From the NCBI RefSeq assembly GCF_003386795.1, contig NZ_QTUC01000001.1, forward strand, positions 1,674,001 to 1,738,000: DNA of 64,000 nucleotides, given 5' to 3'. The notes beneath the pieces are model-generated. The model made no database searches, was not told the DNA's origin, and saw only the letters and a program-made list of their open reading frames with translations. How positions within the stretch are numbered: position 1 is the stretch's first letter; the number at the start of each line of letters is the position of its first letter. The DNA is from Thermasporomyces composti. GTDB taxonomy: Bacteria; Actinomycetota; Actinomycetes; Propionibacteriales; Actinopolymorphaceae. The position numbers and the translations under genes are program-made. Positions 19,258 through 28,782 of the stretch are shown one piece after another.

Positions 19258-19869
19258 TCAGCGACCGAACGTGTGGTCGATCGGCTGACGGGCGACCGAG
19301 ACGGGCTCGTCGTCGAAGTCGCGCACCGGCGCCGACCGCACATCGCCGTCGGCCACCTCGAACGGCTCCGCCGGGGTGAAGCCGAAGCGCGCGGCGAGCA
19401 GGCTCGTCGGGAAGCTCTCGACCCGCGTGTTGTAGGCACGCACGTTGGCGTTGTAGAAGCGACGCCCCGCGGCGATGCGGTCCTCGATCTGGACCAGCTG
19501 CCGTTGGAGATCGGTGAACTCCCGGTCCCGCCGAAGCGCGGAGCACCGCTCCGCGAGGTCGAACAGCTCCCGCAGGGCCGCCACCAGCGCCGACTCTCGC
19601 CGCGCTCGCTCCGTCACCGTCATGCCCTCGCGGTCGTGGGGTGCGCCGTGACGCTCCAGATCCTCCACCAACCTCGGTGGCAGGTGGAGGTGAGCGCGAA
19701 CTCGCTGGACGAGCGCCGGAATGAGGTCGTACCGGCGGTGCAACTCGACGTCAACCTGGAGCCAGGACTCGCGAACGAGCCAGCGCTGGCTGTGGAAACG
19801 GTCGTACGAGGCGACACCGCAGAGCACCAGCGTGGCGATGAGCACGACGGCCACGATGATCCAGATCAT
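19258..19869 (-). CDS. LemA-family membrane protein
   Basis: 203 residues with one N-terminal membrane helix (2-20, MIWIIVAVVLIATLVLCG) and a LemA-type helical domain: VELHRRYDLIPALVQRVRA, then FYNANVRAYNTRVESFPTSLLA. The function is unsettled. It reads as a single-gene unit. The last 30 residues extend past the usual LemA end and are polar. Confidence 0.88.
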   Translation of the reverse strand: MIWIIVAVVLIATLVLCGVASYDRFHSQRWLVRESWLQVDVELHRRYDLIPALVQRVRAHLHLPPRLVEDLERHGAPHDREGMTVTERARRESALVAALRELFDLAERCSALRRDREFTDLQRQLVQIEDRIAAGRRFYNANVRAYNTRVESFPTSLLAARFGFTPAEPFEVADGDVRSAPVRDFDDEPVSVARQPIDHTFGR

Positions 19870-20058
19870 GCGGCACCCCCGCTGCTGGACGGCCGCGCAC
19901 CAGTCGACATGAGCTCCTCACTCCACGGGACCGCCGGCCTGTCTTGACCGAACCGAGTCGACGATAACCGCGCGGGAGCCGGGCGGAGCTGGGATCGGAT
20001 CCGACCCTGCGTGTCGACTCCTCCGCGTGCGCGGACCGTGGTCACCACGCGGACCTCC

Positions 20059-20604
20059 TCAGCTCAGTCCGAGGTCACCGACGCTGTAGACGAACCGGTA
20101 CTCAAGCCCCGCGGACTCGATGCGCTGCCGAGCCCCGGTGTTGCGGTCGACCAGCACCGCCACCGCGACGACCTCAGCGCCGGCCTCCCGAAGCGCCTCG
20201 ACGGCGGTGAGCACCGAGGTCCCGGTCGTGGAGGTGTCCTCGACGGCGAGGACGCGGCGCCCGGTGACGTCCGGCCCTTCGATGCGGCGCTGCAGCCCGT
20301 GCTGCTTCTCGGACTTCCGGACGACGAACGCGTCGAGCCGGCGACCTCGCGACGAGGCGGCGTGCAGCATGGCCGTGGCGACCGGGTCCGCACCGAGCGT
20401 CAGCCCACCCACCGCGTCGTACTCGAGGTCGTGGGTGAGGTCGAGCATGACCCGGCCGACCAGGGGAGCGGCCGCGCCGTCGAGGGTGATGCGGCGCAGG
20501 TCGATGTAGTAGTCGGCGGTCTGCCCCGACGACAGGGTCACCCGCTGGTGAACGATGGCCGACGTCTTGATGCGGTCCAGAAGTTCGTCACGATCACTGG
20601 GCAC
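20059..20604 (-). CDS. pyrE: Orotate phosphoribosyltransferase
   Basis: Makes OMP from orotate and PRPP in pyrimidine synthesis. 181 aa. The PRPP motif is VLAVEDTSTTGTSVLTAVEA; the catalytic loop carries VVRKSEKQHG and the substrate-binding part is LSSGQTADYYIDLRR. The start ATG 20604 gives MPSDRDELLDRIK, as in other actinobacterial PyrE proteins. Single-gene unit. Confidence 0.95.
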   Translation of the reverse strand: MPSDRDELLDRIKTSAIVHQRVTLSSGQTADYYIDLRRITLDGAAAPLVGRVMLDLTHDLEYDAVGGLTLGADPVATAMLHAASSRGRRLDAFVVRKSEKQHGLQRRIEGPDVTGRRVLAVEDTSTTGTSVLTAVEALREAGAEVVAVAVLVDRNTGARQRIESAGLEYRFVYSVGDLGLS

Positions 20605-20734
20605 GGACCGGAAGCATAAGGCGGCACCCCATCACGGCGCACCGGCCGGCGGGTGGGATGGCTCGCGTCGACAGTCCTCCACACGGGCCTCAGCGCACGG
20701 GCTGACCGCACGGGCCGCGTCGGACTGGTCAACC

Positions 20735-21355
20735 TCACCCGCACGCGTTCGTGCTCCGCAGCACGGGGAACGGTCCGTCGGGACTCAGGTTGAGCCGCTG
20801 CCCCTCGAGGACGGAGTGCACCATTTCCCACGTTCGGGCGTTGCCGTCGCCGTCCTGGTCGAACAGCTGCTCGTAGTGCAGGTGGGCCGTGTGGGTACCG
20901 ACCGCTCCGACCCGGCCGATCACCTGACCTTGGACGACCTCCTCGCCGGGTCGGACCGAGATGTCGGTCATGTGGAGGTAGAGGGTGTACCAGCGGCCGC
21001 CGTGGTCGATCTTGACACCACCGGGGCGGACCAGCTGTCGGACCCGTCCAGGCGCCGAGGCTCGCACCGGCGCTCCCTCGGTCGGGCCGTCCATCCGGAA
21101 CATGTCCAGCTTCTTCTCGTCCGGGTTGTGCCCGCGGTAGGTGCTCAGGCGCCACCGCTCACCGCAGGTGAACGGAAGCTTGAAGGCCGGCCGGGGACCA
21201 GGCTCGTCGACCCGGCTGAACCACTGGCTCCCCGGGACACCGACACCGAACCACCGATCGGCGACCCAGGCGAACGCACCGACGACCACGGCCAGTGCCA
21301 CGAGGGCGGCGAGCAGCCCCGCCCAGGCGCCGACCCGAGGGCGATCCGCGACCAC
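20735..21355 (-). CDS. Membrane-anchored M23/LytM-like peptidase
   Basis: 206 residues: N-terminal helix (11-33), then an M23 fold. The expected zinc ligands are visible as GHNPDEKKLDMF (H...D) and the HxH of AHLHYEQ; a third histidine is in YTLYLHM. Such enzymes cut peptide bridges of peptidoglycan outside the membrane. GTG 21355 has AAGGAG five nt upstream. It lies 54 bp downstream of the SDR gene on the same strand. Confidence 0.85.
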   Translation of the reverse strand: MVADRPRVGAWAGLLAALVALAVVVGAFAWVADRWFGVGVPGSQWFSRVDEPGPRPAFKLPFTCGERWRLSTYRGHNPDEKKLDMFRMDGPTEGAPVRASAPGRVRQLVRPGGVKIDHGGRWYTLYLHMTDISVRPGEEVVQGQVIGRVGAVGTHTAHLHYEQLFDQDGDGNARTWEMVHSVLEGQRLNLSPDGPFPVLRSTNACG

Positions 21356-21409
21356 GCGTTCTCCTTCCCCACCCTGTCGACCCGCACCGTTCGGAGCGCG
21401 TCGTCGCCG

Positions 21410-22177
21410 TCAGCGGCGACGCATGCGCAGGCTCCGAGAGACCGAACGCACGAGTGGGCGGGGGAGGTGCCGCGCGGCCCCGGCGACCAGCCGATAGCGC
21501 AACGTCGGGACGAGCACCGGGGACGTCCGCCCCGCGTCGAGGTGCCGCAGCGTCGCGGAGACGACGTCCTCCGAGGTGAGCCACATCCACCCCGGCAGCC
21601 CTTTCGGCCAGGCGCCGGACCGCTGGTGGAACTCGGTGCGGACGAAGCCCGGGCACACCGCGACGACGCGGACTCCGGTGCCCGCGACCTCGTTGGCCAC
21701 GGCCTCGGTGAAGCTGGTCACCCAGGCCTTGGCCGCCCCATAGGTGCCGTAGGGGGCGAAGCCAGCGACGCTCGAGACGTTGACGACCGCCCCGGACCCC
21801 CGCGCGACCATGCTCGGCAGGGCGGCCCGGGTGAGCCGGAGCACCGCGCGGACGAGCACGTCGAGCAGACGCTCCTCCTCCTCGACCGGGGTGTCGAGGA
21901 ACCGGCTGCCGAGCCCGAAGCCCGCGTTGTTGACCAGCAGGTCAGGTGAGGTGTCTGCGATCCGGTTCTCCACGGCGCGGACCGCGGCTGGCTCGGCGAG
22001 GTCCGCTGACAGGACGTCACAGTGGACGGTGTAGCGACTGGAGAGCTCCTCCGCGACGGCACCGAGCCGAGTGAGGTCGCGTGCGACCAGCACGAGGTCG
22101 TAGCGGCGAGCCGCCAGCGCCTCGGCGAAGGCGCGGCCGATCCCGGCCGTGGATCCGGTGATGAGAGCGGTCGGCAT
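21410..22177 (-). CDS. Short-chain dehydrogenase/reductase
   Basis: A 255-residue classical SDR. The nucleotide motif TGSTAGIGRAFAEAL is at the N-terminus, NNAG in the LLVNNAGFG segment, and the catalytic Ser-Tyr-Lys appears in VNVSSVAG and YGAAKA. The Rossmann fold suggests NADP(H) use; the substrate is unknown. I chose ATG 22177, where the conserved MPTALITGSTAG begins; the reading upstream is repetitive non-protein sequence. Confidence 0.93.
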   Translation of the reverse strand: MPTALITGSTAGIGRAFAEALAARRYDLVLVARDLTRLGAVAEELSSRYTVHCDVLSADLAEPAAVRAVENRIADTSPDLLVNNAGFGLGSRFLDTPVEEEERLLDVLVRAVLRLTRAALPSMVARGSGAVVNVSSVAGFAPYGTYGAAKAWVTSFTEAVANEVAGTGVRVVAVCPGFVRTEFHQRSGAWPKGLPGWMWLTSEDVVSATLRHLDAGRTSPVLVPTLRYRLVAGAARHLPRPLVRSVSRSLRMRRR

Positions 22178-22314
22178 GCGGTTCCCTCGTCGCAAGTTGC
22201 GTCCTTCGTCGTGAGCTGGGGTCTTCGGGATGAGCTGCGTCCCTGTCGTGGCTGCGCCGTCGTCCTCTGCGCCTTCGTCGTGATGAGGCCGGCGTTCGTC
22301 GTGATCAGACGGCG

Positions 22315-22851
22315 TCAGACGGAGATTCGTCGTGCGCTCTCGAACCAGGGCCGCGACGCTGGAACCCACAGCAACGCCGCGGAGACGACCCCGACCACGA
22401 TCAGCGCGAGGCCCAACCAGGACAGGCCCAGGATGTTGAAGAAGACATTGAGGACGGCGAGCACGCTGGCCGTCGCCCGGGCCCACGGCTTGCCTCGGCC
22501 GTTCATCACCGCCATGAACACCCAGACGGCGACCATGATCAGGCCGAACACAACGATGGAGGTGAGCATGGCGTTGGTCAGCGCCTCGACCTCCTCAGCC
22601 CCGGCCGGCCGCCCCTGAGCGCGCAGCGCCTGCTCCGCAGCGGGTCGCAGCTGGGAGCGGGAGCCGAAGGCGCTGAGCGGAACCAGGGCCGAGAGCGCGG
22701 CTCCGACGTACATGAGGATGACGGCGACCCGCACCGTCGTCGGCTTCTCGGTGATCGGGACCGCGTCATCCTCGCTTTCCGGCCACACCGGCATGGGCGG
22801 GAGCGAACTCTTGTCGGGCCGGTCGTCCTCCGGTGGCTTCCACTCGGTCAT
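22315..22851 (-). CDS. Four-helix membrane protein, unknown
   Basis: 178 residues with a polar Pro/Asp-rich N-terminus (1-38) and four predicted membrane helices between about 40 and 165. The pattern (hydrophobic quadruple, GRGKPWARATASVLAVLNV near the third helix) is seen in many unnamed actinobacterial proteins. ATG 22851 with GAGGGAGGAG upstream is a clear start. The 137-bp spacer to the SDR holds several TTCGTCGTG copies. Confidence 0.82.
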   Translation of the reverse strand: MTEWKPPEDDRPDKSSLPPMPVWPESEDDAVPITEKPTTVRVAVILMYVGAALSALVPLSAFGSRSQLRPAAEQALRAQGRPAGAEEVEALTNAMLTSIVVFGLIMVAVWVFMAVMNGRGKPWARATASVLAVLNVFFNILGLSWLGLALIVVGVVSAALLWVPASRPWFESARRISV

Positions 22852-23034
22852 GGTCTCCTCCCTCAGCCGTTCGCCCCGCCGGCCTGGCCGTCGTGCCGGG
22901 CCGCGTCGTACCGGCAGCACCCTCCCATCATCGGCCGGCGCGGTGCTACAGACCGGACGAGTGAGCGGACGTGCGCGAGACGGCCAGCCTCGGACACCCC
23001 ACGGCGCCCTCGATCCGCTCTAGGCTCGGGGAGC

Positions 23035-24210
23035 GTGACGCATCCACGTATGGCCGCCCGGCTCCACGGACTCGGCACGACGATCTTCGCAGAGATGTCC
23101 GCGCTCGCGGTCAGCACGTCATCGATCAACCTCGGCCAAGGTTTCCCCGACACCGACGGCCCAACCACGATGCTGGAGGAGGCCGTCGCGGCGATCCGCT
23201 CCGGGGAGCACAACCAGTACCCGCCCGGGCCCGGCATCGCTCCGCTCCGCCAGGCGATCGCCGACCACCAGAAGCGGTTCTACGGCTTGGAGTTCGACCC
23301 CGACACCGAGGTCTTGGTGACCGCCGGTGCGACGGAGGCGATCGCGGCCGCGCTCCTCGCGCTGGTGGAACCCGGTGACGAGGTGGTCGCGCTGGAGCCG
23401 TACTACGACTCCTACGTGGCTGGGATCGCGATGGCCGGCGGACGTCGGGTCCCGGTGACGCTTCGGCCACCGGACTTCCGGCTCGACATCGACGCCCTGC
23501 GGGCGGCGATCACGTCGCGGACCAAGCTCCTGCTGATCAACAGCCCGCACAACCCGACGGGCACGGTCCTCACCCGGGACGAGCTCGCCGCGATCGCCGA
23601 GCTCGCCTGCGAGCGCGACCTGCTCGTCGTCACCGACGAGGTGTACGAGCACCTCACCTACGACGGGGTGCCTCACATCCCGCTGGCGACCTTTCCCGGC
23701 ATGCGGGAACGGACCGTCACCGTGTCCAGCGCTGGCAAGACCTTCGCGGTCACCGGCTGGAAGATCGGCTGGGTGTGTGCGACACCGGAGCTGGTCACGG
23801 CGGTGCGGACCGCCAAGCAGTTCCTCACCTACGTCTCCGGAGGACCGTTCCAGCCGGCGGTGGCGCACGCCTTGCGATTGGGCGACGACTACTACGCGTC
23901 GCTGCGAGACTCGTTGCAGCGCAAACGGGACCTGCTGTGCGACGGGCTGCGGTCGCTCGGCCTGGAGGTGTTCGTTCCGAAGGGCACCTACTTCGTGACG
24001 ACCGACGTCCGCCCCCTGGGCTACGACGACGGCACCGAGTTCGCGCGGATGCTGCCGGAGCGCTGCCGGGTCGTGGCCATCCCGCACGAGGTGTTCTACG
24101 ACGACAAGAAGGCGGGGCGGCCCCTGGTGCGGTGGGCGTTCTGCAAGCGGGACGAGGTACTCGTCGAGGCGGTCGAACGGCTCCGCTCCGGCCTGTCGTC
24201 TCGCCGGTGA
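23035..24210 (+). CDS. PLP aminotransferase class I (DapC/KAT-like)
   Basis: 391 residues. The PLP lysine is in [16 protein letters not shown]; other family marks are [11 protein letters not shown], the VTDEVYEHL segment and the C-terminal VRWAFCK (substrate arginine). The closest recognisable type is the actinobacterial N-succinyldiaminopimelate aminotransferase (DapC, Rv0858c-like) and kynurenine aminotransferases, so lysine/peptidoglycan precursor synthesis is a reasonable but not certain role. Start GTG 23035. Divergent from the membrane protein. Confidence 0.9.
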   Translation: MTHPRMAARLHGLGTTIFAEMSALAVSTSSINLGQGFPDTDGPTTMLEEAVAAIRSGEHNQYPPGPGIAPLRQAIADHQKRFYGLEFDPDTEVLVTAGATEAIAAALLALVEPGDEVVALEPYYDSYVAGIAMAGGRRVPVTLRPPDFRLDIDALRAAITSRTKLLLINSPHNPTGTVLTRDELAAIAELACERDLLVVTDEVYEHLTYDGVPHIPLATFPGMRERTVTVSSAGKTFAVTGWKIGWVCATPELVTAVRTAKQFLTYVSGGPFQPAVAHALRLGDDYYASLRDSLQRKRDLLCDGLRSLGLEVFVPKGTYFVTTDVRPLGYDDGTEFARMLPERCRVVAIPHEVFYDDKKAGRPLVRWAFCKRDEVLVEAVERLRSGLSSRR

Positions 24211-24338
24211 CCCACGCTCGCGTCACCGCGTCCCCCGCGACCGCTCGGCGATGGAACCCATCCTCTGTCGGTGGTCGGGGTTACGGTCGTCCTCCCGCCT
24301 CGGGCACCCGCCGAGGCCCGTGACGAATCGAGGCCACC

Positions 24339-24782
24339 GTGAGCACGACACCGTGCGGCACCTTCACCACCAGCAGCTGGGACGAGAAGCGTCCGGAGCA
24401 GTCCGGGCCGAGCGTCAGCCACGCACGCGTCACGAACGCCTACGAAGGACTCATCGAAGGCTCGAGTGCCGCCCACTACGTGCTGTACTACTCCGGCGAG
24501 GGCCCCGGCTGGGGCTCGGGCCACTACCACGGCTACGAGCAGGTCACGGGGACCGTCGACGGCCGGCGCGGCAGCTTCGTTCTGGAGCACACGGGCAGCT
24601 TCGACGGCACGACCGTGCGGACCAGCTGGACAGTCGTCGCCGGCTCTGGCACCGACGAGCTGCGTGGTCTTCGTGGCCAGGGTGGTTTCGAGGCCAGCGA
24701 GGGTACGTCGGCCATGCCCTACACCTTCGACTACACCCTCGAGCCCGATCCCTCCCGCGCCTCCGACGCCGCGACGGCGTGA
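24339..24782 (+). CDS. DUF3224 protein
   Basis: 147 residues, soluble, resembling DUF3224 proteins (lipocalin-like beta barrel). The family pattern is a T-W-x-E/D segment near the start, then FVLEHTGSFDGTTVRTSW and GTDELRGLRGQGGFEA. The function is unknown. Sits between the aminotransferase and the winged-helix gene on the same strand. Confidence 0.88.
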   Translation: MSTTPCGTFTTSSWDEKRPEQSGPSVSHARVTNAYEGLIEGSSAAHYVLYYSGEGPGWGSGHYHGYEQVTGTVDGRRGSFVLEHTGSFDGTTVRTSWTVVAGSGTDELRGLRGQGGFEASEGTSAMPYTFDYTLEPDPSRASDAATA

Positions 24783-24815
24783 CGCGATGAGGACGACGAG
24801 CGAAGGCTCACTCCC

Positions 24816-25950
24816 ATGGTTCTCGAGGTGACCCGTGCGCAGGTGATGGCCTACCGGGCGGCGGCCCACGGGTTGGACCGCCGCACCAAGGCAGCCGCTG
24901 ACCTGGCTGTCCTCGACCTGGGCGTGCAGAGCGCTGGAGAGTCGGCACGACTGGCGGTCGCGGCCCGGCTCGCCGACGTCCCCCGCGGTGAGGACGACCC
25001 GCTCACCGACGACGAGACTTTCGCGCTGCTGTGGTCGTTTCGGGGAGCGCCGCACCTGCACCGGCGAGCTGACCTGCCGGGCCTGGTGAGCGCGCTGTGG
25101 CCGCTCAATGAGGCGGACGCCATGAGCCGGCTGCCAGCCGAGCGCGCCGCTCTCCGTGCGGCCGACATGTCCGCGTTGGACGCTTTCAGCGCGGTGGCGA
25201 GGGCCCTGCGGTCCGTCGTGAGGAGACCACTCAGCAAGGGAGAGGTGCGCGGCGGTCACGGCACGCCTGCCCGAGGCACTGTCCTACGAGTGCCGTCCGT
25301 GCCAGGCCGTCCACGTCTACGTCGGGATCTTCCAGCAGGCGGGGCTCTTCGCCGGGGTGCGGCATGTGCCCGACCAGTCGCCGTTGACGCTCGTCCCGCT
25401 CGAAGGGCGCCCTCGGATCCCGACGAAGGCGGCTGGGACGACCGAGGTCCTCCGGGCCTACCTGCGGCTGCACGGTCCGGCCACCCTCACCGACGCGGCC
25501 GGCTACCTCGGCACCACGGGGGCCCACCTGCGCTCCGTGTGGCCGGACGACGCCGCCCAGGTGTCCGTCGACGGTCGCCGCTGCTGGATCCTCCCCGACC
25601 GGCTCGACCTGCTTCGCGACCCGCCTCCCCCGACATACGTCCGGCTGCTTCCGGCGTACGACCCTCTCCTGCAGGGTCGTGACCGCGCGGTGCTCGTGCC
25701 CGATCCCGCTCGGCGGAAGCAGGTGTGGCGGATCCTCGGCAATCCGGGCGTGGTCTTCGTCGACGGCGAGATCACCGGCACCTGGCGAGCGCGGGCGGGA
25801 GGACGGACCGCGACGGGCGCGAAGCGGTTGACGCTCACGATCGAGGCGTTCGGGTCGATGCGGCGCCAGGTGAGGGCCGCGGTGGAGGACGAGGCGGCTC
25901 GGATGGCGCTGGCGCGCGGCGTCCCCGACGTCCAGGTGTCGTACGAGTGA
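24816..25950 (+). pseudogene. Winged-helix DNA-binding protein (HTH_42), frameshifted
   Basis: Two frames together make one protein of the HTH_42/COG3214 family, some members of which (AlkZ/YcaQ) are DNA glycosylases for bulky adducts or crosslinks. Residues 1-144 (VTRAQVMAYRAAAHGLDRR to LSKGEV) are in the first frame. The rest (AAVTARLPEALSYECRP to the end) is one base off. Deleting C25248 restores the frame. Either a real mutation or a one-base sequencing error; everything else is intact. Confidence 0.78.
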
Positions 25951-26063
25951 TCGCGTCCGGAGCCCCACCCGTCCGGGCCCCGGACGCCCCGGGGCGTCGG
26001 GGGTGACGGTGGCGTCGACAACAAGCCCGGCTCGACCACACCCCGGTGCGGGATGATCGGAGC

Positions 26064-27008
26064 ATGCCCGTCTCCGACGACGTCCTCGCCGAACGATTCG
26101 CCGAACACCGCGGCCACCTGCTCGGGGTCGCCTACCGGCTCACCGGGATCGTGGCCGACGCCGAGGACGCCGTCCAAGAGGCGTGGTTGCGGCTGTCCCG
26201 CCTGGATCCGGCCGCGCGGGACGCGATCGAGGACCTCCGGGCCTGGTTGACGACGGTCGTCGGGCGGATCTGCCTGGATCGCATCCGGTCCGCGGCGGCG
26301 CAGCGGGAGCACTACGTCGGCCCCTGGCTGCCCGAACCGATCGTCAGCCCGCTCACTCCCACGGCGGAAGCAAGCCGCGATCCGCTCGAGGAGGTCGTGC
26401 GGAACGACGGTGTGCGGATGGCGGCACTGGTCGTGCTCGACCGCCTCACCCCCGAGCAGCGGGTGGCGTTCGTGCTCCACGACGCGTTCGGGGTCCCGTT
26501 CGCCGAGATCGCCGAGATCCTGGGCTGCTCCTCGGCCGCGGCCCGGCAGCACGCCTCGCGAGCCCGTCGCCTGGTGGCCGAGGCCGAGCCGCCACCCCGA
26601 ATTGAACTGGCGGCGCAGCAGCGGGTCCTGACGGCGTTCCTGGCCGCCCTGTCCTCGGGGGACGTCGCCGAGGTCGTCCGGTTGCTGCACCCGGATGTGG
26701 AGCTCATCGGGGACGGCGGCGGCAAGGAGCGCACCGCGCTGCGGGTGGTCTCCGGCGCGGACAACGTGGCCCGCTTCCTGCTGGGCCTCGTGCGCCGCTA
26801 CGGCGACGAAGGACTGGAGCTGGCCCGCCCGGTCCTGGTCAACGGCGACCTGGGGTTCATCCTCGGGACCGAGCCCACCGGCGACGGTCGGGAGGCGATG
26901 ACGCCCCGAGTCTCCACCTTCGCGTTCCGAGGAGACCGGCTCGCCGCCATCTACGACATCGTCAACCCGGACAAGCTGACCCGGGTGCGCTTCGACAAGC
27001 TCAGCTGA
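26064..27008 (+). CDS. sigJ: ECF41-family sigma factor (SigJ-like)
   Basis: 314 residues: sigma2 (about 8-78), sigma4 (about 110-175) and a SnoaL-like C-terminal domain that modulates activity in place of an anti-sigma. All three ECF41 signatures are visible: WLPEP (88-92), DGGGK (217-221) and NPDKL (301-305). It overlaps the 3' end of a carboxymuconolactone decarboxylase gene by 8 bp, the standard ECF41 partner. ATG 26064 preferred over GTG 26046. See the promoter at 27649-27675. Confidence 0.94.
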   Translation: MPVSDDVLAERFAEHRGHLLGVAYRLTGIVADAEDAVQEAWLRLSRLDPAARDAIEDLRAWLTTVVGRICLDRIRSAAAQREHYVGPWLPEPIVSPLTPTAEASRDPLEEVVRNDGVRMAALVVLDRLTPEQRVAFVLHDAFGVPFAEIAEILGCSSAAARQHASRARRLVAEAEPPPRIELAAQQRVLTAFLAALSSGDVAEVVRLLHPDVELIGDGGGKERTALRVVSGADNVARFLLGLVRRYGDEGLELARPVLVNGDLGFILGTEPTGDGREAMTPRVSTFAFRGDRLAAIYDIVNPDKLTRVRFDKLS

Positions 27009-27591
27009 CGCTCTTCGCCGTGCGGCGGGACGGCGGGACAGCGCAGACGTCTCCGCTGGAGAACCCCTGGTCGGTGATCCCGAGCGCGTGGAAGCAGCGC
27101 GCCCGCATGTTCTCCACCGCGATGACGAAGGTGAGCTCCACGAGCCCGTCGTGCCCGAGCTCGCGGTCGAGGCGGGCCACCATGTCGTCCTCCACCCGAG
27201 AGGGCTGGGCGGTCATGGCGTCGGCGTAGGCCAGCACCGCGCGCTCCAGCTCGGTGAAGCGCGGAGAGGTGGGATAGGAGTCGATCGCGGTCAGCTTGTC
27301 CAGGTCGAGGCCCTGCAGCCGAGCCAGCATGGTGCCGAAGTCGACGCACCACGAGCAGCCGACCTGGGTCGCCACCCGGTAGACAGCCAGGTCCCGCAGG
27401 CTGGCTGGCAGTCGCCGGGCCGCCGGTACGAGCTGCATCTCGAAGATCGCCAATGCCCACAGCAGCTTGGGATGGTGCGCGAGGACGGCGAAGGGCTCGA
27501 GCACGGCCCCGAAACGGCGACGTGAGTACCAGAAGAGGACGCGCGTGAAGAGGCCGACCTTGCTCGCGGGCCGGGCAGGGATACGAGGCAT
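27001..27591 (-). CDS. Carboxymuconolactone decarboxylase / AhpD-like protein
   Basis: 196 residues of the CMD/AhpD fold with the redox motif C79-S-W-C82, typical of alkylhydroperoxidase-like proteins acting in peroxide defence. Further family segments are LAVYRVATQVGCSWCVDFG and AYADAMTAQP. It faces the ECF41 sigma gene and has an ECF41-type promoter, so it is probably that sigma factor's main target. ATG 27591 with a GGAGG site upstream. Confidence 0.9.
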   Translation of the reverse strand: MPRIPARPASKVGLFTRVLFWYSRRRFGAVLEPFAVLAHHPKLLWALAIFEMQLVPAARRLPASLRDLAVYRVATQVGCSWCVDFGTMLARLQGLDLDKLTAIDSYPTSPRFTELERAVLAYADAMTAQPSRVEDDMVARLDRELGHDGLVELTFVIAVENMRARCFHALGITDQGFSSGDVCAVPPSRRTAKSVS

Positions 27592-27648
27592 CTCGGACCA
27601 CCTCCGTTGGGTTCCGGGGCCGCTGTGTGCGAGCCCTCCACAACCCAG

Positions 27649-27675
27649 GACGAGCCGCCCGACCCCGATGTGACG
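27649..27675 (-). promoter_or_regulatory. ECF41-type promoter of the CMD gene
   Basis: On the minus strand CGTCACA (27675-27669), a 16-nt spacer and CGTC (27652-27649). The published ECF41 target pattern is TGTCACA, about 16 nt, CGTC, so one base differs. The 5' leader to ATG 27591 would be about 50 nt. Confidence 0.72.
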
Positions 27676-27711
27676 GACCGGGTCGTCAGCGCGGCGACCC
27701 GCCCGAGGCGG

Positions 27712-28734
27712 TCAACCGACGCGGCGGGCCTCCAGTCGCACGTCCACAGTGCGCCCCTCCGCGGCGGACGCCAGGATCGCCTCGGCCACCTCGACGATGG
27801 CGAGCCCTTCCCACATCCCGACGACCGCACCCGTCCCCGGCACCTCGCGACCCAGGACGGCGTCGCGGAAGGCGGTCAGCTCCGTGCGCAGCGGTTCCGG
27901 CTTGGGAATCGCGTACCGGATCATGTCGCCCTCGGTCACGCCGCGGAACGAGGCCATCGCCTCCCACTCCAGCGGCTGGACACCGTTGGCGTGGAAGGTG
28001 AGGTCCGCCGAGATCGTGTCGGCCACGAAGGCGCCCCGCTCCCCGGTCACCACCGTGACCCGCTCCTTCATCGGCGACAGCCAGTTGACCAGGTGATTGA
28101 CCACCGTGCCATCGGACAGCTCACCCACGACGGCGACGAGGTCCTCGTGCTGCCGACCGCTCTTGTGCGCGGTCCGGGCCGACACCGACCGGTAGGAGCG
28201 TTGGGTCACCCACGCGGTGGAGTCGATGTCGTGGGTGGCGAGGTCCTTGACCACGCCCACGTCGGCGACGCGGTTGGGGAACGGACCTTGGCGACGGGTG
28301 ACCACCTGGTAGATCTCACCCAGCTCGCCCTGCTCCAGCCGCGCCCTCAGGTTCTGCAGCGCGGGGTTGTAGCGCTCGATGTGCCCGACACAGCCGACCA
28401 CTCCGGCCTTGTCGAACGCCTCCGCCAACCGGGCGGCGGCCTCGACGCTGCTGGCCAGCGGCTTCTCGACCAGGGTGTGGACGCCCGCCTCGGCCAGCGC
28501 CAAGCCCACCTCCTCGTGGAACGCCGTCGGCACCGCCACCACGCACATGTCGATACCGGTAGCGATGAGCTTCTCCACGTCGGGCAGGACCTCAAGACCG
28601 CCCGCGACGCCGTGCGGGTCGCCCGCGGGGTCGGCCACGGCGACGAGCTCGACCCCCTCCAGAGAGCGCAGGACCCGGGCGTGGTGGCGGCCCATCATGC
28701 CGAGACCGATGAGACCGGCGCGCAACACACTCAC
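27712..28734 (-). CDS. Gfo/Idh/MocA dehydrogenase (WbpB/WlbA-like)
   Basis: 340 residues. The Rossmann motif GLIGLGMMGRHHARVL leads; the EKPLA motif holds the catalytic Lys and DLATHDID the His. In context (aminotransferase and acyltransferase immediately upstream) this matches WbpB/WlbA, which oxidises C3 of UDP-GlcNAc uronic acid. GTG 28734 has GGGGAG seven nt upstream; a GTG at 28749 would add five residues. Last gene of the ten-gene polysaccharide operon. Confidence 0.88.
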   Translation of the reverse strand: MSVLRAGLIGLGMMGRHHARVLRSLEGVELVAVADPAGDPHGVAGGLEVLPDVEKLIATGIDMCVVAVPTAFHEEVGLALAEAGVHTLVEKPLASSVEAAARLAEAFDKAGVVGCVGHIERYNPALQNLRARLEQGELGEIYQVVTRRQGPFPNRVADVGVVKDLATHDIDSTAWVTQRSYRSVSARTAHKSGRQHEDLVAVVGELSDGTVVNHLVNWLSPMKERVTVVTGERGAFVADTISADLTFHANGVQPLEWEAMASFRGVTEGDMIRYAIPKPEPLRTELTAFRDAVLGREVPGTGAVVGMWEGLAIVEVAEAILASAAEGRTVDVRLEARRVG

Positions 28735-28782
28735 CGCGGAACTCCCCACCCACTCGTCACGACTCGCTCACGCCTCCTGTCG

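Noticed and set aside
22200-22335. Several ttcgtcgtg copies as a regulator-binding array
   Set aside because: Spacing is irregular and no matching regulator is nearby; more likely degraded repeats.
25231-25968. Long reverse-strand frame over the winged-helix gene
   Set aside because: It is a GC-rich shadow; the plus-strand frames carry the family motifs.
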